NCBI GenBank assembly: GCA_019694465.1
Contig: JAIBBV010000004.1
Location: 1-64,000 of the forward strand
DNA length: 64,000 bases
From: Oligoflexia bacterium
Lineage (GTDB): Bacteria; Bdellovibrionota_C; UBA2361; JAFLCA01
Direction of reading: 5' to 3'
Of the stretch, positions 41,838-50,478 are shown in pieces. The position numbers were made by a program, and so were the translations under genes. Within the stretch, counting starts at the first letter, position 1, and each line of letters begins with the position of its first letter. Below the pieces are notes generated by a model. It was not told the origin of the DNA, made no database searches, and was given only the letters and a program-made list of their open reading frames with translations.

Positions 41838-44384
41838 CTACGCGCATTGATGCATTTCCGGCTGTGTGCTGTTAGCTGCCCGTTCAGCCCCATTCACCAC
41901 ACAAACAGCTCGTACCCACTCATGCTTGCCAGGAGCGCTAAAGCACTCCCTCAGGAATTCCTGAGGAGAAAATTTCTTACCCGGAGTTACATCCGTATAA
42001 AAAGTGGTGCCGCGAGAAATTTTAATACTGGAGCAGATGCCCTTTTTAATTGAGTCCTTGGAAAACTCATAGACGCTTCCTGTCTCACCTATGCGACGAA
42101 AAGTAGCCTTTAGCCCACGCGCCTTAAGAAAGGCATCGCAACGCGGTTCTGCCGTTGAGCTAATACATATCGAAGTGGGTTCCCACTTATCGGGAGCTAT
42201 GCCAAGCAGTGTCCCCCAATTTGCAAGCAAGCCATTTACGCTACTGATGAATGCGGGATTGCTAAGGCGATCAACTAGCATTTCAAGATTGTCACGGCGC
42301 CAGAGCAGTGTCAGCACGTCGCTACCAATAATCCAGTTTTCCTCTTCACCACAATCAAAGCGCGAGCTCTGAAAGCCTTGATAGCCTGCCACCAAGTCGC
42401 CGTCGGCTAGCATCAGCGCCCGCGCTAGGGCCACCGCTAACATCTTGCGTGGGACTCCACGTGCTGCCGCACCAGCTTGAACTAAAAAGGACACTGGTTG
42501 GCGTTGCTCGCGCGCTTTGGTCACATGCGCCTTAAATTGATCTAGTGAGTAGGATCGGGTCTGTCGCGCAAGAACGATGTCACGTATGTGAAATTTGGAT
42601 GGACAGCCGCCACAGCGGAAGCACTGCGATTTCACCCATGAGCGACCGAGGCAATAGTCGATTTCTTTATAACTTCGAGCACGCTGAACCTCTGCCCACA
42701 AAAACTCTCGTCGTACTCCAGTCTGCAGTATCGCCCAGGGTTTAGTTTCGCTTTCCTCTAGGCTATGCCCGTTTAGCAGAGCGCTAGGATCTAGCCCTTC
42801 CCGCACTAGACTGGCTTCCAGGGCCTTTTGAAACTCGGCGCTTACTGCTCGATAGTATACAAAATCAGTACTTGCCAGCGCGCTGAGCAGGGCCTTTCCC
42901 ACGCGTGTATCAGCCGCCCGCACTAATACCTGTGAAACCCAGTATTCTGGCAAATCGGCAGATTCGCGGAATTGTAGGCTAGCCTGCTCTGTCACCTCAC
43001 GCACGCGATTGAGAATGCGTTGATAGTGACTCATGGGGAAGGCATCCTCGAATTCGAGGGGTGTCCAGGGGAATCGCACAAGTGGGGTCATGGATAAAAT
43101 GATGCGTGTTCCTGCGTGACAGCGCTCGTGGATAGACTTTATGTGCTCTAGCAGATCGCCAAGCGCAATAAAATCTTGCTCCTCTTCAAGGCCGGTGGCG
43201 ATTAAAAAAACCTTAAGTTCACGGGCTTTCGAGTTAAAGATCGCAGTCAAACTGTCATGCAGTTGGCTATCTTCAAGGTTCTTGTGTAGATAGCGCCGTA
43301 GCCGCGGGGAAATGCCCTCAAGCCCGCATGTAATACTGGCCTTTTCGATTACATGTTGAAATTCAATCATTTGAGGATCATGGGCCAGTAAGTCGAAACG
43401 CTGACTCTTAAGACCAATGCGGCGGAAGCGCGGCACCAAATCCCACAACACCTGGTAAAAGTCTGAGTGCATGTTGAAGTTAAAGCTATAGATGTCAATT
43501 TCATCCAAGCCCATCGCTGCCTTCAGCTTATTAGCTACGTCACGCAGCCGATCGGCGCGACGCTCACGATAGGGTTTGCGATCCCAACTCTCAGCGCAAA
43601 AACTACAGAAACACGGACAGCCTTCAGAAATTTGAAGATGACTACTGCCGACTTGATCAGCTAAGTAGTAAACAGGGGCCTTTTCAAGCGCCTCACTTTC
43701 TCCCAAGTTCGGTACAAAATATTTGCGGGTGGGGCGTGGTCGATCTGGCTGAAAGAAGCCATCGATCGTTTCTAAAGCAGCAAGTGTGTCCTGTTTTGAA
43801 CTACCGGCTGCCTTTGCATCGCGGATAGTGGATAAAATCTTTTTTATGCCGACATCGCTTTCGCCAACGAAGATGCCATCCACAATTGGGTCAGTACTCC
43901 ACAGTACTGAGGAGTATAGCGCGTTGGCTCCTCCCATTATTAGAAGTGGTGTAGAGCTATCGCTAAGACGTTCATGTTTTGAAAGTGATACTCCACTGTT
44001 TTTTAGAAAGGCGGGAATGTTGATCAATTCCTGGACAATAGAATTTGAGAATCCGACAACTTCAAAATCCTTGGGCCCACGTTTGGTTTGAGTCCCCAGC
44101 AACCAAGGAACACGCGCGCGTTTGAAAAGCTCAGCATCTTTGGCGGGTGGCAGAAAGCCAAGGTCGGGGAATACTCCATCTAGGCCGGCTGCAATTTGAT
44201 AGAGAAACTGGTGAGTAAATGAGTAGCCTGTATCAAAGTAGGTGGAGAGGCGAACAAACAGCACCCTAAGCGCTCGCTCACTATAGGCCTCGGGTGCTAG
44301 GCGATTTAACTCCGCCCCACGTAGCCAAAGGCCATGACCTGTAAGTTCATGATAATTCTGTTGATACCATTCTTGGTAATCCAT
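41838..44384 (-). CDS. Large radical SAM protein with N-terminal B12-binding-like part
   Basis: About 848 residues. The first 240 form an alpha/beta region with LLIMGGANALYSS and DGIFVGESD, as in cobalamin-binding-like domains of YgiQ/TIGR03960-type proteins. The radical SAM cluster is C263, C267 and C270 (EGCPCFCSFC), preceded by LQIS, followed by GLEGISPRLRRYL. A second cysteine cluster, CFRCGGC, lies at about residue 625 and may hold an additional iron-sulfur centre; a C-terminal domain of about 200 residues follows. The closest group by feel is the B12-binding/radical SAM fusion proteins with a CxxCGxC site. The substrate is unknown. ATG at 44384 is preferred; one seven codons upstream also exists. 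Confidence 0.75.
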   Translation of the reverse strand: MDYQEWYQQNYHELTGHGLWLRGAELNRLAPEAYSERALRVLFVRLSTYFDTGYSFTHQFLYQIAAGLDGVFPDLGFLPPAKDAELFKRARVPWLLGTQTKRGPKDFEVVGFSNSIVQELINIPAFLKNSGVSLSKHERLSDSSTPLLIMGGANALYSSVLWSTDPIVDGIFVGESDVGIKKILSTIRDAKAAGSSKQDTLAALETIDGFFQPDRPRPTRKYFVPNLGESEALEKAPVYYLADQVGSSHLQISEGCPCFCSFCAESWDRKPYRERRADRLRDVANKLKAAMGLDEIDIYSFNFNMHSDFYQVLWDLVPRFRRIGLKSQRFDLLAHDPQMIEFQHVIEKASITCGLEGISPRLRRYLHKNLEDSQLHDSLTAIFNSKARELKVFLIATGLEEEQDFIALGDLLEHIKSIHERCHAGTRIILSMTPLVRFPWTPLEFEDAFPMSHYQRILNRVREVTEQASLQFRESADLPEYWVSQVLVRAADTRVGKALLSALASTDFVYYRAVSAEFQKALEASLVREGLDPSALLNGHSLEESETKPWAILQTGVRREFLWAEVQRARSYKEIDYCLGRSWVKSQCFRCGGCPSKFHIRDIVLARQTRSYSLDQFKAHVTKAREQRQPVSFLVQAGAAARGVPRKMLAVALARALMLADGDLVAGYQGFQSSRFDCGEEENWIIGSDVLTLLWRRDNLEMLVDRLSNPAFISSVNGLLANWGTLLGIAPDKWEPTSICISSTAEPRCDAFLKARGLKATFRRIGETGSVYEFSKDSIKKGICSSIKISRGTTFYTDVTPGKKFSPQEFLRECFSAPGKHEWVRAVCVVNGAERAANSTQPEMHQCA

Positions 44385-44495
44385 AAGCCAGGAATAGTAC
44401 CACAATGAAGCGGCTTACCCTAACTAGGGGCAAATAAGTGCTGTTTTAGCGCCCTGCTGAACTGAGCGACGCCAAGCTAAGGCCTATCAGTGAGG

Positions 44496-44822
44496 CTAGC
44501 GTAAGAGCGATAGGCGCTCTTGAATCTCCTCAGGCTTGCTCTCATATCCGCGCAGGCTCTGCTGCAAAGAGATGGGATCAAGATCAAGGTGCAGCGCTAC
44601 CCATGCGAAGCTAAATGGCTTCTTAGGGGTAAGCTTTCCGAATAACCACTGGCGAGCGCTTCTTACAACATGACGCTCGCAATGAGCAGTACCGAAAGCA
44701 TCACAAATAGCGCGCGCAAGTACTGCTGCCAGCAGATTGCGTTCTGGTTTGACTGGCGAGGAAGCCTCGTTATCGTCTTCACGTTCTGGGGAGAAGCGAT
44801 TACCAGGAAGGGAATTGCTCAT
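44496..44822 (-). CDS. Small hypothetical protein
   Basis: 108 residues. The middle section (RNLLAAVLARAICDAFG, then SARQWLF and FSFAWVALHLDLDPISLQQSL) has the pattern of a helical domain found in many proteobacterial hypothetical proteins. No catalytic motif. It precedes the radical SAM gene on the same strand by about 110 bases. Function unknown. Confidence 0.55.
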   Translation of the reverse strand: MSNSLPGNRFSPEREDDNEASSPVKPERNLLAAVLARAICDAFGTAHCERHVVRSARQWLFGKLTPKKPFSFAWVALHLDLDPISLQQSLRGYESKPEEIQERLSLLR

Positions 44823-45359
44823 ATGTTACCGATCTCCAAGGGAATTTAACGACAAACCTTCGGGCTTTAACCTAAGAGTCACAACTGAGCGTATGGAAAC
44901 TAAGAGACATGCACTACTCGTAGTGTCTACGCTTGGCCCAACTACAGCCGATTGTGTTTATAAGGTGCAGTGATCACTCACAAAAAAGCACCTTGCTTTA
45001 ACATACCTAAAGCTTTTACTTACTTAAACTAAGAGCGTCAATATAGAATTATTAACGAAGTAGCTGATATCTGAGGATTTTTGTCCAATTCGCATTAGTT
45101 TGCTAATGGGCTGGGTTGTGATTGCTAACGTTGTTTCTATTTCTATAAAATTCCCAGTGTTCTCAAGCCCAAAGCCCCATGATTGACTCAAAAATTGCGC
45201 TGTTCATGGCCTATGCAGACATGCTGCAGGTCCAATTGACTTTGATAGCTCGCTCAAGTACAGTGCTCCGCCTTAAGCATTCAAGACGACTCGTGATTCC
45301 GTGATGGACCCAGGAGTTGTCTTCTCTAAAACTTTGGACGTAACGAACTTTGTATCCGT
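44823..45359. other. Long leader/spacer before the RRM-bS18 gene
   Basis: 537 bases with no supported gene. AAGGTGC/GCACCTT (44962-44968 and 44988-44994) encloses the palindrome AGTGATCACT and could form a hairpin. No canonical promoter or Shine-Dalgarno directly before the ribosomal gene could be identified, which is unusual for a ribosomal protein. Confidence 0.4.
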
Positions 45360-45905
45360 ATGGGCAAGAAGCTTTTTGTAAGTAATCTCGATTTTGAAAT
45401 TCAGCAGGACCAGTTGCGCGAGCTATTCGCAGGTATTGGCTCAGTTATCAGCGCCGTCATTGCTACGGACCGTGAGACAAAGCGTTCAAAGGGTTTTGCC
45501 TTTGTTGAAATGGAAAGCGATCAGGATGCTTTGAAGGCAATTGAAGAACTCAATAATAAGATCCTTAACGGCAGACCTATGAAGGTTTGTGAGGATCGTG
45601 GGAAGACCGGTGGCGCTGGTGCTGCGGGTGGTGCCGGTGCAGAGGGTGGCAAGCGCTACGAGCCGCTTCCTCCAATTCAGCGCATGCAGCTTTTCCGCCG
45701 TAGAAGGAAGATTGATCCCTTCATGGAAGATCCGAGCAAGACAGTCGACTACAAGGATGTCATCATGCTTTCACGGTTTGTCAGCGAGCGCGGAAAAATA
45801 CTTTCGCGTCGTCTAACAGGCTTAAGCGCTTACAATCAGCGTAAGCTATCCAAGGCTATCAAGCGCGCCCAGAATTTGGGATTGATGCCGTTCTCGAACG
45901 TATAG
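45360..45905 (+). CDS. rpsR: Ribosomal protein bS18 with N-terminal RRM domain
   Basis: 181-residue fusion. Residues 1-80 are a complete RNA recognition motif: RNP2 is LFVSNL (5-10) and RNP1 is KGFAFVEM (44-51) with both conserved aromatic residues, as in glycine-rich RNA-binding proteins of cyanobacteria. Residues 82-97 are a Gly/Ala linker. Residues about 113-181 are a full bS18: [13 protein letters not shown]-like [20 protein letters not shown], and [30 protein letters not shown]. Ordinary bS18 is about 75 residues and binds bS6 on the 30S platform. Here a second RNA-binding module would sit on or near that platform. The reading frame is continuous with no internal start of strong quality before the bS18 part. 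The genes rpsF and rplI, normal neighbours, are absent. Confidence 0.93.
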   Translation: MGKKLFVSNLDFEIQQDQLRELFAGIGSVISAVIATDRETKRSKGFAFVEMESDQDALKAIEELNNKILNGRPMKVCEDRGKTGGAGAAGGAGAEGGKRYEPLPPIQRMQLFRRRRKIDPFMEDPSKTVDYKDVIMLSRFVSERGKILSRRLTGLSAYNQRKLSKAIKRAQNLGLMPFSNV

Positions 45906-45929
45906 CCGAAGATTACGAGCTTCATCAAG

Positions 45930-45952
45930 CTTAGTGGGCGTTGACGCCTAAG
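45930..45952 (+). terminator. Possible terminator after RRM-bS18 gene
   Basis: Stem CTTA/TAAG plus GGCG/CGCC with a three-base bulge and a TTGA loop, followed by a T-rich but broken run. Position 25 bases after the stop suits termination. Confidence 0.35.
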
Positions 45953-46086
45953 GGGTTCTTTGCCTTTTATAGGCTTAGCAGTCCACAGTGCCGCGTTACC
46001 TAGGTTTTGATAGAGCAAATCAGAGTCCTAAGTAAGGGTCGGAGAAATCCGGAATGTTAAGGCTGTGCACGCAAGTGTGAGTTGGC

Positions 46087-46773
46087 TTATTCCTTACCCC
46101 AGGGCTTGTCGCCAGGGATGTGAAATACCTTTTGGTTCGCCTTCGTGACAGGTTCCATCGAGATCGCCTGGCAAAGTTGATCCAGCACATGCTTTATGCG
46201 CCTGCCACTTGATTCTACTAATTCTGCTGCATCCTTTTGTTCTGATGAAGCTGTTTGATGGGTCTTCAGTAAGTAGGCTGCTCCGAGTACAGCGCCCAGA
46301 GGGTTGTTTATTTCATGTCGCAATGTGCCGACTAGTGTCTTCACTGTTTCAACAATCACGCCGTTCATCTTTGTCTTGTGAAGTTCGCGCTGTAAACGAT
46401 TGCGGTCGATAATCCCTTGCACTAATGGCTTGAACAGTGGCTCTGAGACATTAACTTTACTTAAAAAGTAAGCTGCTCCAGCCTGCAAAGCTGCACCGGG
46501 AATTTCCGGAGAGTTATCGGAGCTCATTGAAAGCACTGCAACATCTGGGAGCAGCCCCTCATTTAGAAAATCGATGCCCTGTCCGTCTGGAAGGTGTTGG
46601 TCAAGAATGACTAAGTCAATCTGCGCGTCTTTGTTGCTTTTAAAAAATTCGCGGGCGGATGCCAAATTAGGAAAGTGAGTTAGAGAAAGTTCGGGAATAA
46701 AAGATTTTAGGCGCATCTCTACAATGCGCTTAAAAGATTGATCATCGTCTATTATGAAAGCTTGGAAAGGCAT
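46087..46773 (-). CDS. Receiver domain fused to a lone HisKA/DHp segment
   Basis: 228-residue signalling protein. Residues 1-122 are a receiver with acidic D9-D11, phosphoacceptor D58 and K106. Residues about 135-205 form a histidine-kinase dimerisation segment with the H-box LRHEINNPLGAVLGAAYLL (H153). The ATP-binding domain is missing: only about 25 residues follow. It could act as a phosphotransfer relay or as a partner of a separate kinase. GGGGAGG eight bases before the ATG fixes the start; the longer frame to 46908 is not needed. A 14-bp inverted repeat lies just upstream. Confidence 0.82.
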   Translation of the reverse strand: MPFQAFIIDDDQSFKRIVEMRLKSFIPELSLTHFPNLASAREFFKSNKDAQIDLVILDQHLPDGQGIDFLNEGLLPDVAVLSMSSDNSPEIPGAALQAGAAYFLSKVNVSEPLFKPLVQGIIDRNRLQRELHKTKMNGVIVETVKTLVGTLRHEINNPLGAVLGAAYLLKTHQTASSEQKDAAELVESSGRRIKHVLDQLCQAISMEPVTKANQKVFHIPGDKPWGKE

Positions 46774-46819
46774 AATAACCTCCCCAATATGATGCGTGCG
46801 GAGGCGTTTGCGCAACGAT

Positions 46820-46881
46820 ATTATAGCGAGTGACAGAAATCCGTAGCGAAATTCCTTGCGGTAGTAATCACTCGCTATAAT
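46820..46881. promoter_or_regulatory. 14-bp inverted repeat upstream of receiver-DHp gene
   Basis: ATTATAGCGAGTGA at 46820-46833 and its exact inverse at 46868-46881, with 34 bases between them, about 47 bases before the start codon. It may be a regulator site, an RNA structure in the leader or a small repeat element. Confidence 0.5.
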
Positions 46882-47064
46882 GCCGACCAGCGGCAGGCCA
46901 GACAACAAATAGTAAATTACCCGATAAAAAATAGGCCTTTAGTCGAGAAAGCGAAGCACCTCTTGCGCTATTGGGACAACTCGCATTTCCCTACGCCTTG
47001 CAGCCATTTACTGTAGATCGGTGATCCGTCCCTTGCCGGCCATAATAGAACAAGATTATCTTTT
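46882..47064. other. Spacer between two leftward genes
   Basis: No gene seen. It contains the end of the ABC transporter transcript and probably the promoter of the receiver-DHp gene. Confidence 0.3.
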
Positions 47065-48855
47065 TTATGCGGCATGGCTATCTGAAAGTAGTTCTTGGCG
47101 CTCTACAAGTTGGCGATAAAGCCCCGGTTGTGCGCTTAGGCTCTCATGCGTCCCAGCTTGAACCACTTTGCCATTTGAAACTACGAGTACCTGATGTGCA
47201 CGACGGATAGTTGAGAGGCGGTGGGCGATTATCAGAGCAGTGCGGTCTACTAACATTCTAGAAAGCGCCTCTTGAATCTGATGTTCATTCTCACTGTCCA
47301 AAGCAGAGGTAGCTTCGTCTAGGATCAGAAGTTGCGGGTTCCTTAGAATAGCGCGAGCAATGGCTAGGCGTTGCTTCTGTCCCATACTGAGTTGTACTCC
47401 GCGCTCGCCAACCGGCGTGTCAAACTGCTGAGGCAATCCAAGGATGAAGTCTAAGATATTAGCTTGTCGGCAAGCCTCACGTACTTCCGAAGCGGAGGCA
47501 CTGAGGTTTCCATAGCGGACATTTTCTCCGATTGAGGCGGCAAACAGGATCTGATCTTGAGGCACAATAGCTACATGTTCTCTGAACTGTGCTGTATTTT
47601 CTGCTGAAAGCAAGGTGCCATCCAGTGTGATGCTTCCACTACTAGGCTGATAAAATCCCAGTAGCAGTTGTATGATTGAGGTCTTGCCGGCCCCGGACGG
47701 GCCGACTATGGCGGTAGTTGTGCCTCGGGCTAGCGTGAATGATATGTCGCGCAGTACTTGCACGTCTGGGCGTGCGGGGTAGGCAAAACTGACTGCATCA
47801 AAACGAATTGAGTTAATTTTATCTGATAATGTCTTAATGTCTTTTGAAGCGTCAGCGCTGGGGTTGCCCAGAAAATCAATGATGCGATCGGCTGCGCCCA
47901 TGGACTGTAGAAGTTCGGTAAAAGCAGCAGCCACCAGTGAGAAGGAGACAGCCACGATGGCTCCATATAATAAAAATGCTGTTAAATCTCCAAATGACAG
48001 GCGGCTTGTATCTACAAGATGAATCCCTAAAAAGAGCACAAACACTATCGCCGCGTTGAGCAGGAAACTAACGAAAGACTGGAAAAAAGCTGAAATACGG
48101 GCCCTATCAGCGCCTATGCCAAGAACACGATTATTGGTTGAGTCGAAGCGTTTTTCCTCGTGTTGCTCTCGATTGAAAGCTTTTACGACTCGAATCCCTT
48201 CAAAGGCTTCCTGAGCTATGGTCAAAGCCTGGGCCAGCTCAGTTTGCTGTAGCTTTGAGTAGTGGCGCAACTTTTTGGCTAAGCCCAGCGACAACCCAAC
48301 TAACAATGGCAATATTAGTAATGTAGTTAGGGTTAAACCGATTGACAAATAAGCCATCAGGCCTAGGCCCACTAGAACTTGTAGCGCGTAACGAATGACT
48401 ACTGATAGCTTTATGCTAACCGCGTCTTGCAATAGTTGCGTATCGTTGCCGAGCCTTGAGACAAGGTCGCTACTCTTTGCTTCATCAAAGAACTGAATGC
48501 TGCGGTGTACAATGTTATGAAAAATTCGCTCCCGCAGTTGGGCTACGACGCGCTGTCCAACGATAGCAAATAGGAAGGCTCGAAAGTAAAATGCTACCCC
48601 TTGAATCGCGAAAAGCAGCACAAGCGCCATTGCAATCAAGGCCCAGTGCTCAGCCAGAACGCGCATGTTTGAGCTATTAAGAAGGCGTCTTATAATTTCT
48701 GGGAAAAGTAGGTTAATCCCGCTGGCAAGTCCTAGTGCTAACATTGCACCCAAGAACGGGCGCCAGTGAGGGCGTACAAAAGACAGCACTTGTTTTACGC
48801 TTGCCACTTTGGGGCGGGCTTTGCTGTGACCAGTCTGGTGGTGATTGCGAGTCAT
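47065..48855 (-). CDS. ABC exporter, MsbA/multidrug type
   Basis: Half-size ABC exporter of about 596 residues with transmembrane and ATPase parts in one chain. Six membrane spans in residues about 25-310, then the nucleotide-binding domain with Walker A GPSGAGKTS, Q-loop VPQDQILF, signature LSMGQKQRLAIARAIL, Walker B LLILDEATSALD and the H-loop AHRLST. The length and order match MsbA and related lipid or drug flippases; LPS-precursor flipping is possible in this glycan-rich region, but drug export cannot be excluded. ATG at 48855 is used in place of a TTG seven codons earlier. Confidence 0.9.
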   Translation of the reverse strand: MTRNHHQTGHSKARPKVASVKQVLSFVRPHWRPFLGAMLALGLASGINLLFPEIIRRLLNSSNMRVLAEHWALIAMALVLLFAIQGVAFYFRAFLFAIVGQRVVAQLRERIFHNIVHRSIQFFDEAKSSDLVSRLGNDTQLLQDAVSIKLSVVIRYALQVLVGLGLMAYLSIGLTLTTLLILPLLVGLSLGLAKKLRHYSKLQQTELAQALTIAQEAFEGIRVVKAFNREQHEEKRFDSTNNRVLGIGADRARISAFFQSFVSFLLNAAIVFVLFLGIHLVDTSRLSFGDLTAFLLYGAIVAVSFSLVAAAFTELLQSMGAADRIIDFLGNPSADASKDIKTLSDKINSIRFDAVSFAYPARPDVQVLRDISFTLARGTTTAIVGPSGAGKTSIIQLLLGFYQPSSGSITLDGTLLSAENTAQFREHVAIVPQDQILFAASIGENVRYGNLSASASEVREACRQANILDFILGLPQQFDTPVGERGVQLSMGQKQRLAIARAILRNPQLLILDEATSALDSENEHQIQEALSRMLVDRTALIIAHRLSTIRRAHQVLVVSNGKVVQAGTHESLSAQPGLYRQLVERQELLSDSHAA

Positions 48856-49083
48856 GCCTTCATTTCCATGCTGCAAGTAACCTTAAACGCTTTAAGTTTT
48901 GCATGATTTTAGCGTTTAAGTATTCGTTTTCTTCGACGCAACTTGGTTGCGCGAAGATTACACAGGGTATTCTTCCCTTGAGGCATCCTCCTTTACCTTG
49001 CTATAAAGGGGTGGCCCACTGAGGGCTGCCGTACTTCTAACCCGGCACCCCTGATTGAACACTTGCACGAGGAGAAAGACAAC

Positions 49084-49569
49084 ATGCAGCTGCCAATTCG
49101 TTCGCGTTTTTTTGCGCTGGCAACCGTGGCTGGTATTGCTGCGCTAGCTTGCTCGTCAATAGCCTTGGCTGAGGACGTCAGCGTCAAGATTCGTTCCACA
49201 GCTTTGCGCAGTCAGCCCAAAGCCTGGGCTGCTACCTTAGCGGTATTGAGCTATGGCGACACGTTGAAGCTTACAGGCGCCGATGGAAGTTGGATGAAGG
49301 TAAAATCAAAGGGTGGCACTGAAGGGTTTGTGCACTCTTCAGCTCTGACGACTAAAAAGGTGGTATTGGCCAGTGCCAAGAGCCCTTCGGCGCAAGTTGA
49401 TCGTGCTGACATTGTTATGGCCGGAAAGGGATTTAGCAAGGAAATTGAAAGGCAGTTTGCTTCAGCAAATGGCAGCCTGAACTATGCCTCAGTCAATGAG
49501 GTTGAGCGATTTCGTGTAAGTTCCGGGGAGCTTTCTGCCTTCATGAAATCTGGCAAATTAAAGGGGTAA
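49084..49569 (+). CDS. Periplasmic SH3b-domain protein
   Basis: 162 residues with a signal peptide (MQLPIRSRFFALATVAGIAA, cut after ALA). Residues about 35-90 form a bacterial SH3 domain (ALRSQPKAWAATLAVLSYGDTLKL, GSWMKVKSKGGTEGFVHSSAL). The rest is a soluble helical tail with no family signature. Such domains bind cell wall or protein partners. GAGGAG nine bases before the ATG confirms the start. It is the first gene of a likely operon with the M48 protease (9-base gap) and the cyclase (8-base overlap). Confidence 0.85.
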   Translation: MQLPIRSRFFALATVAGIAALACSSIALAEDVSVKIRSTALRSQPKAWAATLAVLSYGDTLKLTGADGSWMKVKSKGGTEGFVHSSALTTKKVVLASAKSPSAQVDRADIVMAGKGFSKEIERQFASANGSLNYASVNEVERFRVSSGELSAFMKSGKLKG

Positions 49570-49578
49570 GGGGGAGCT

Positions 49579-50478
49579 ATGAAAAGATCTCTAGGAATTA
49601 TCTGCGTAATTTTGCTCAGTTCATGTTCTGGTAACACCAGCTTTTCAAATCTGGGCTCAAGTCTATTAAGCTCAACTGGCCTGGTAAGCTCGTCGCAGGC
49701 CGATGCGATTATGAAGGCCAGTTCCGAGTTGGCCGAGGCAGCTACTCCGCTTACTGATGAGCAAGAGTACTATCTGGGCCGAGGCGTTTCGGCCACGATT
49801 CTTTCCAAATATAAGTTAGCTAAGAATGAATCAGCCACTCAATATCTTAACCGAGTGGGGGCGGTTGTAGCGGCTGTGTCTGATAAGCCAGAAACGTTTG
49901 GCGGATACCACTTTGCGATTCTTAACTCAGATGAAGTGAATGCTGTGTCTGCTCCTGGAGGCTTTGTCTTTGTTTCGCGAGGACTACTCAAGCAAGTGCA
50001 CGATGAAGATATGCTGGCAGCCGTTCTGGCGCATGAAGTAGCGCATATTGTTAAAGCGCATGGAGTAAATGCGATTTCGGAAGGGCACATGAGCAAGGCC
50101 TTGGTTCTACTTGGTAAGGAGGCAGTGACATCTGCTGCTGGCCAGGATGTGCAGATGCTAACATCAGCCTTCAGCGACAGCATTACAGATGTTGCTAATA
50201 GTTTGCTGACCAAGGGATATAGTCGGCGCCAAGAATATGAGGCTGATGAATATGCGGCTGAACTTCTAAAGCGGGCTGGCTACAATCCTCATGCGCTTGT
50301 AAAGCTGCTTGAGGGATTAAAGGGGCTAGAGGGCTCCTCATCTGGCGGTTGGATGTCTACGCACCCAGATGCAGAGGATCGTATTGATGAAGTCGAGTCA
50401 GTCGCCAAGGATGACGAGAATTCTAAGAAGAATCTTCCGGTTCGTGCGCAGCGCTTCAAGAGCAACATGAATGTCTGA
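49579..50478 (+). CDS. M48-family metalloprotease lipoprotein
   Basis: Zinc endopeptidase of 299 residues anchored by a lipid: the lipobox is LLSSC with C16 as the modified cysteine. The catalytic HEVAH is at 152-156, and the third ligand is the Glu in the YEADEYAAEL block. The layout matches the BepA/LoiP-like periplasmic M48 proteases that take part in outer-membrane quality control. TPR repeats are absent. Its gene follows the SH3b gene and overlaps the cyclase gene, so a stress-sensing or envelope-monitoring operon is conceivable, though only from proximity. Confidence 0.9.
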   Translation: MKRSLGIICVILLSSCSGNTSFSNLGSSLLSSTGLVSSSQADAIMKASSELAEAATPLTDEQEYYLGRGVSATILSKYKLAKNESATQYLNRVGAVVAAVSDKPETFGGYHFAILNSDEVNAVSAPGGFVFVSRGLLKQVHDEDMLAAVLAHEVAHIVKAHGVNAISEGHMSKALVLLGKEAVTSAAGQDVQMLTSAFSDSITDVANSLLTKGYSRRQEYEADEYAAELLKRAGYNPHALVKLLEGLKGLEGSSSGGWMSTHPDAEDRIDEVESVAKDDENSKKNLPVRAQRFKSNMNV

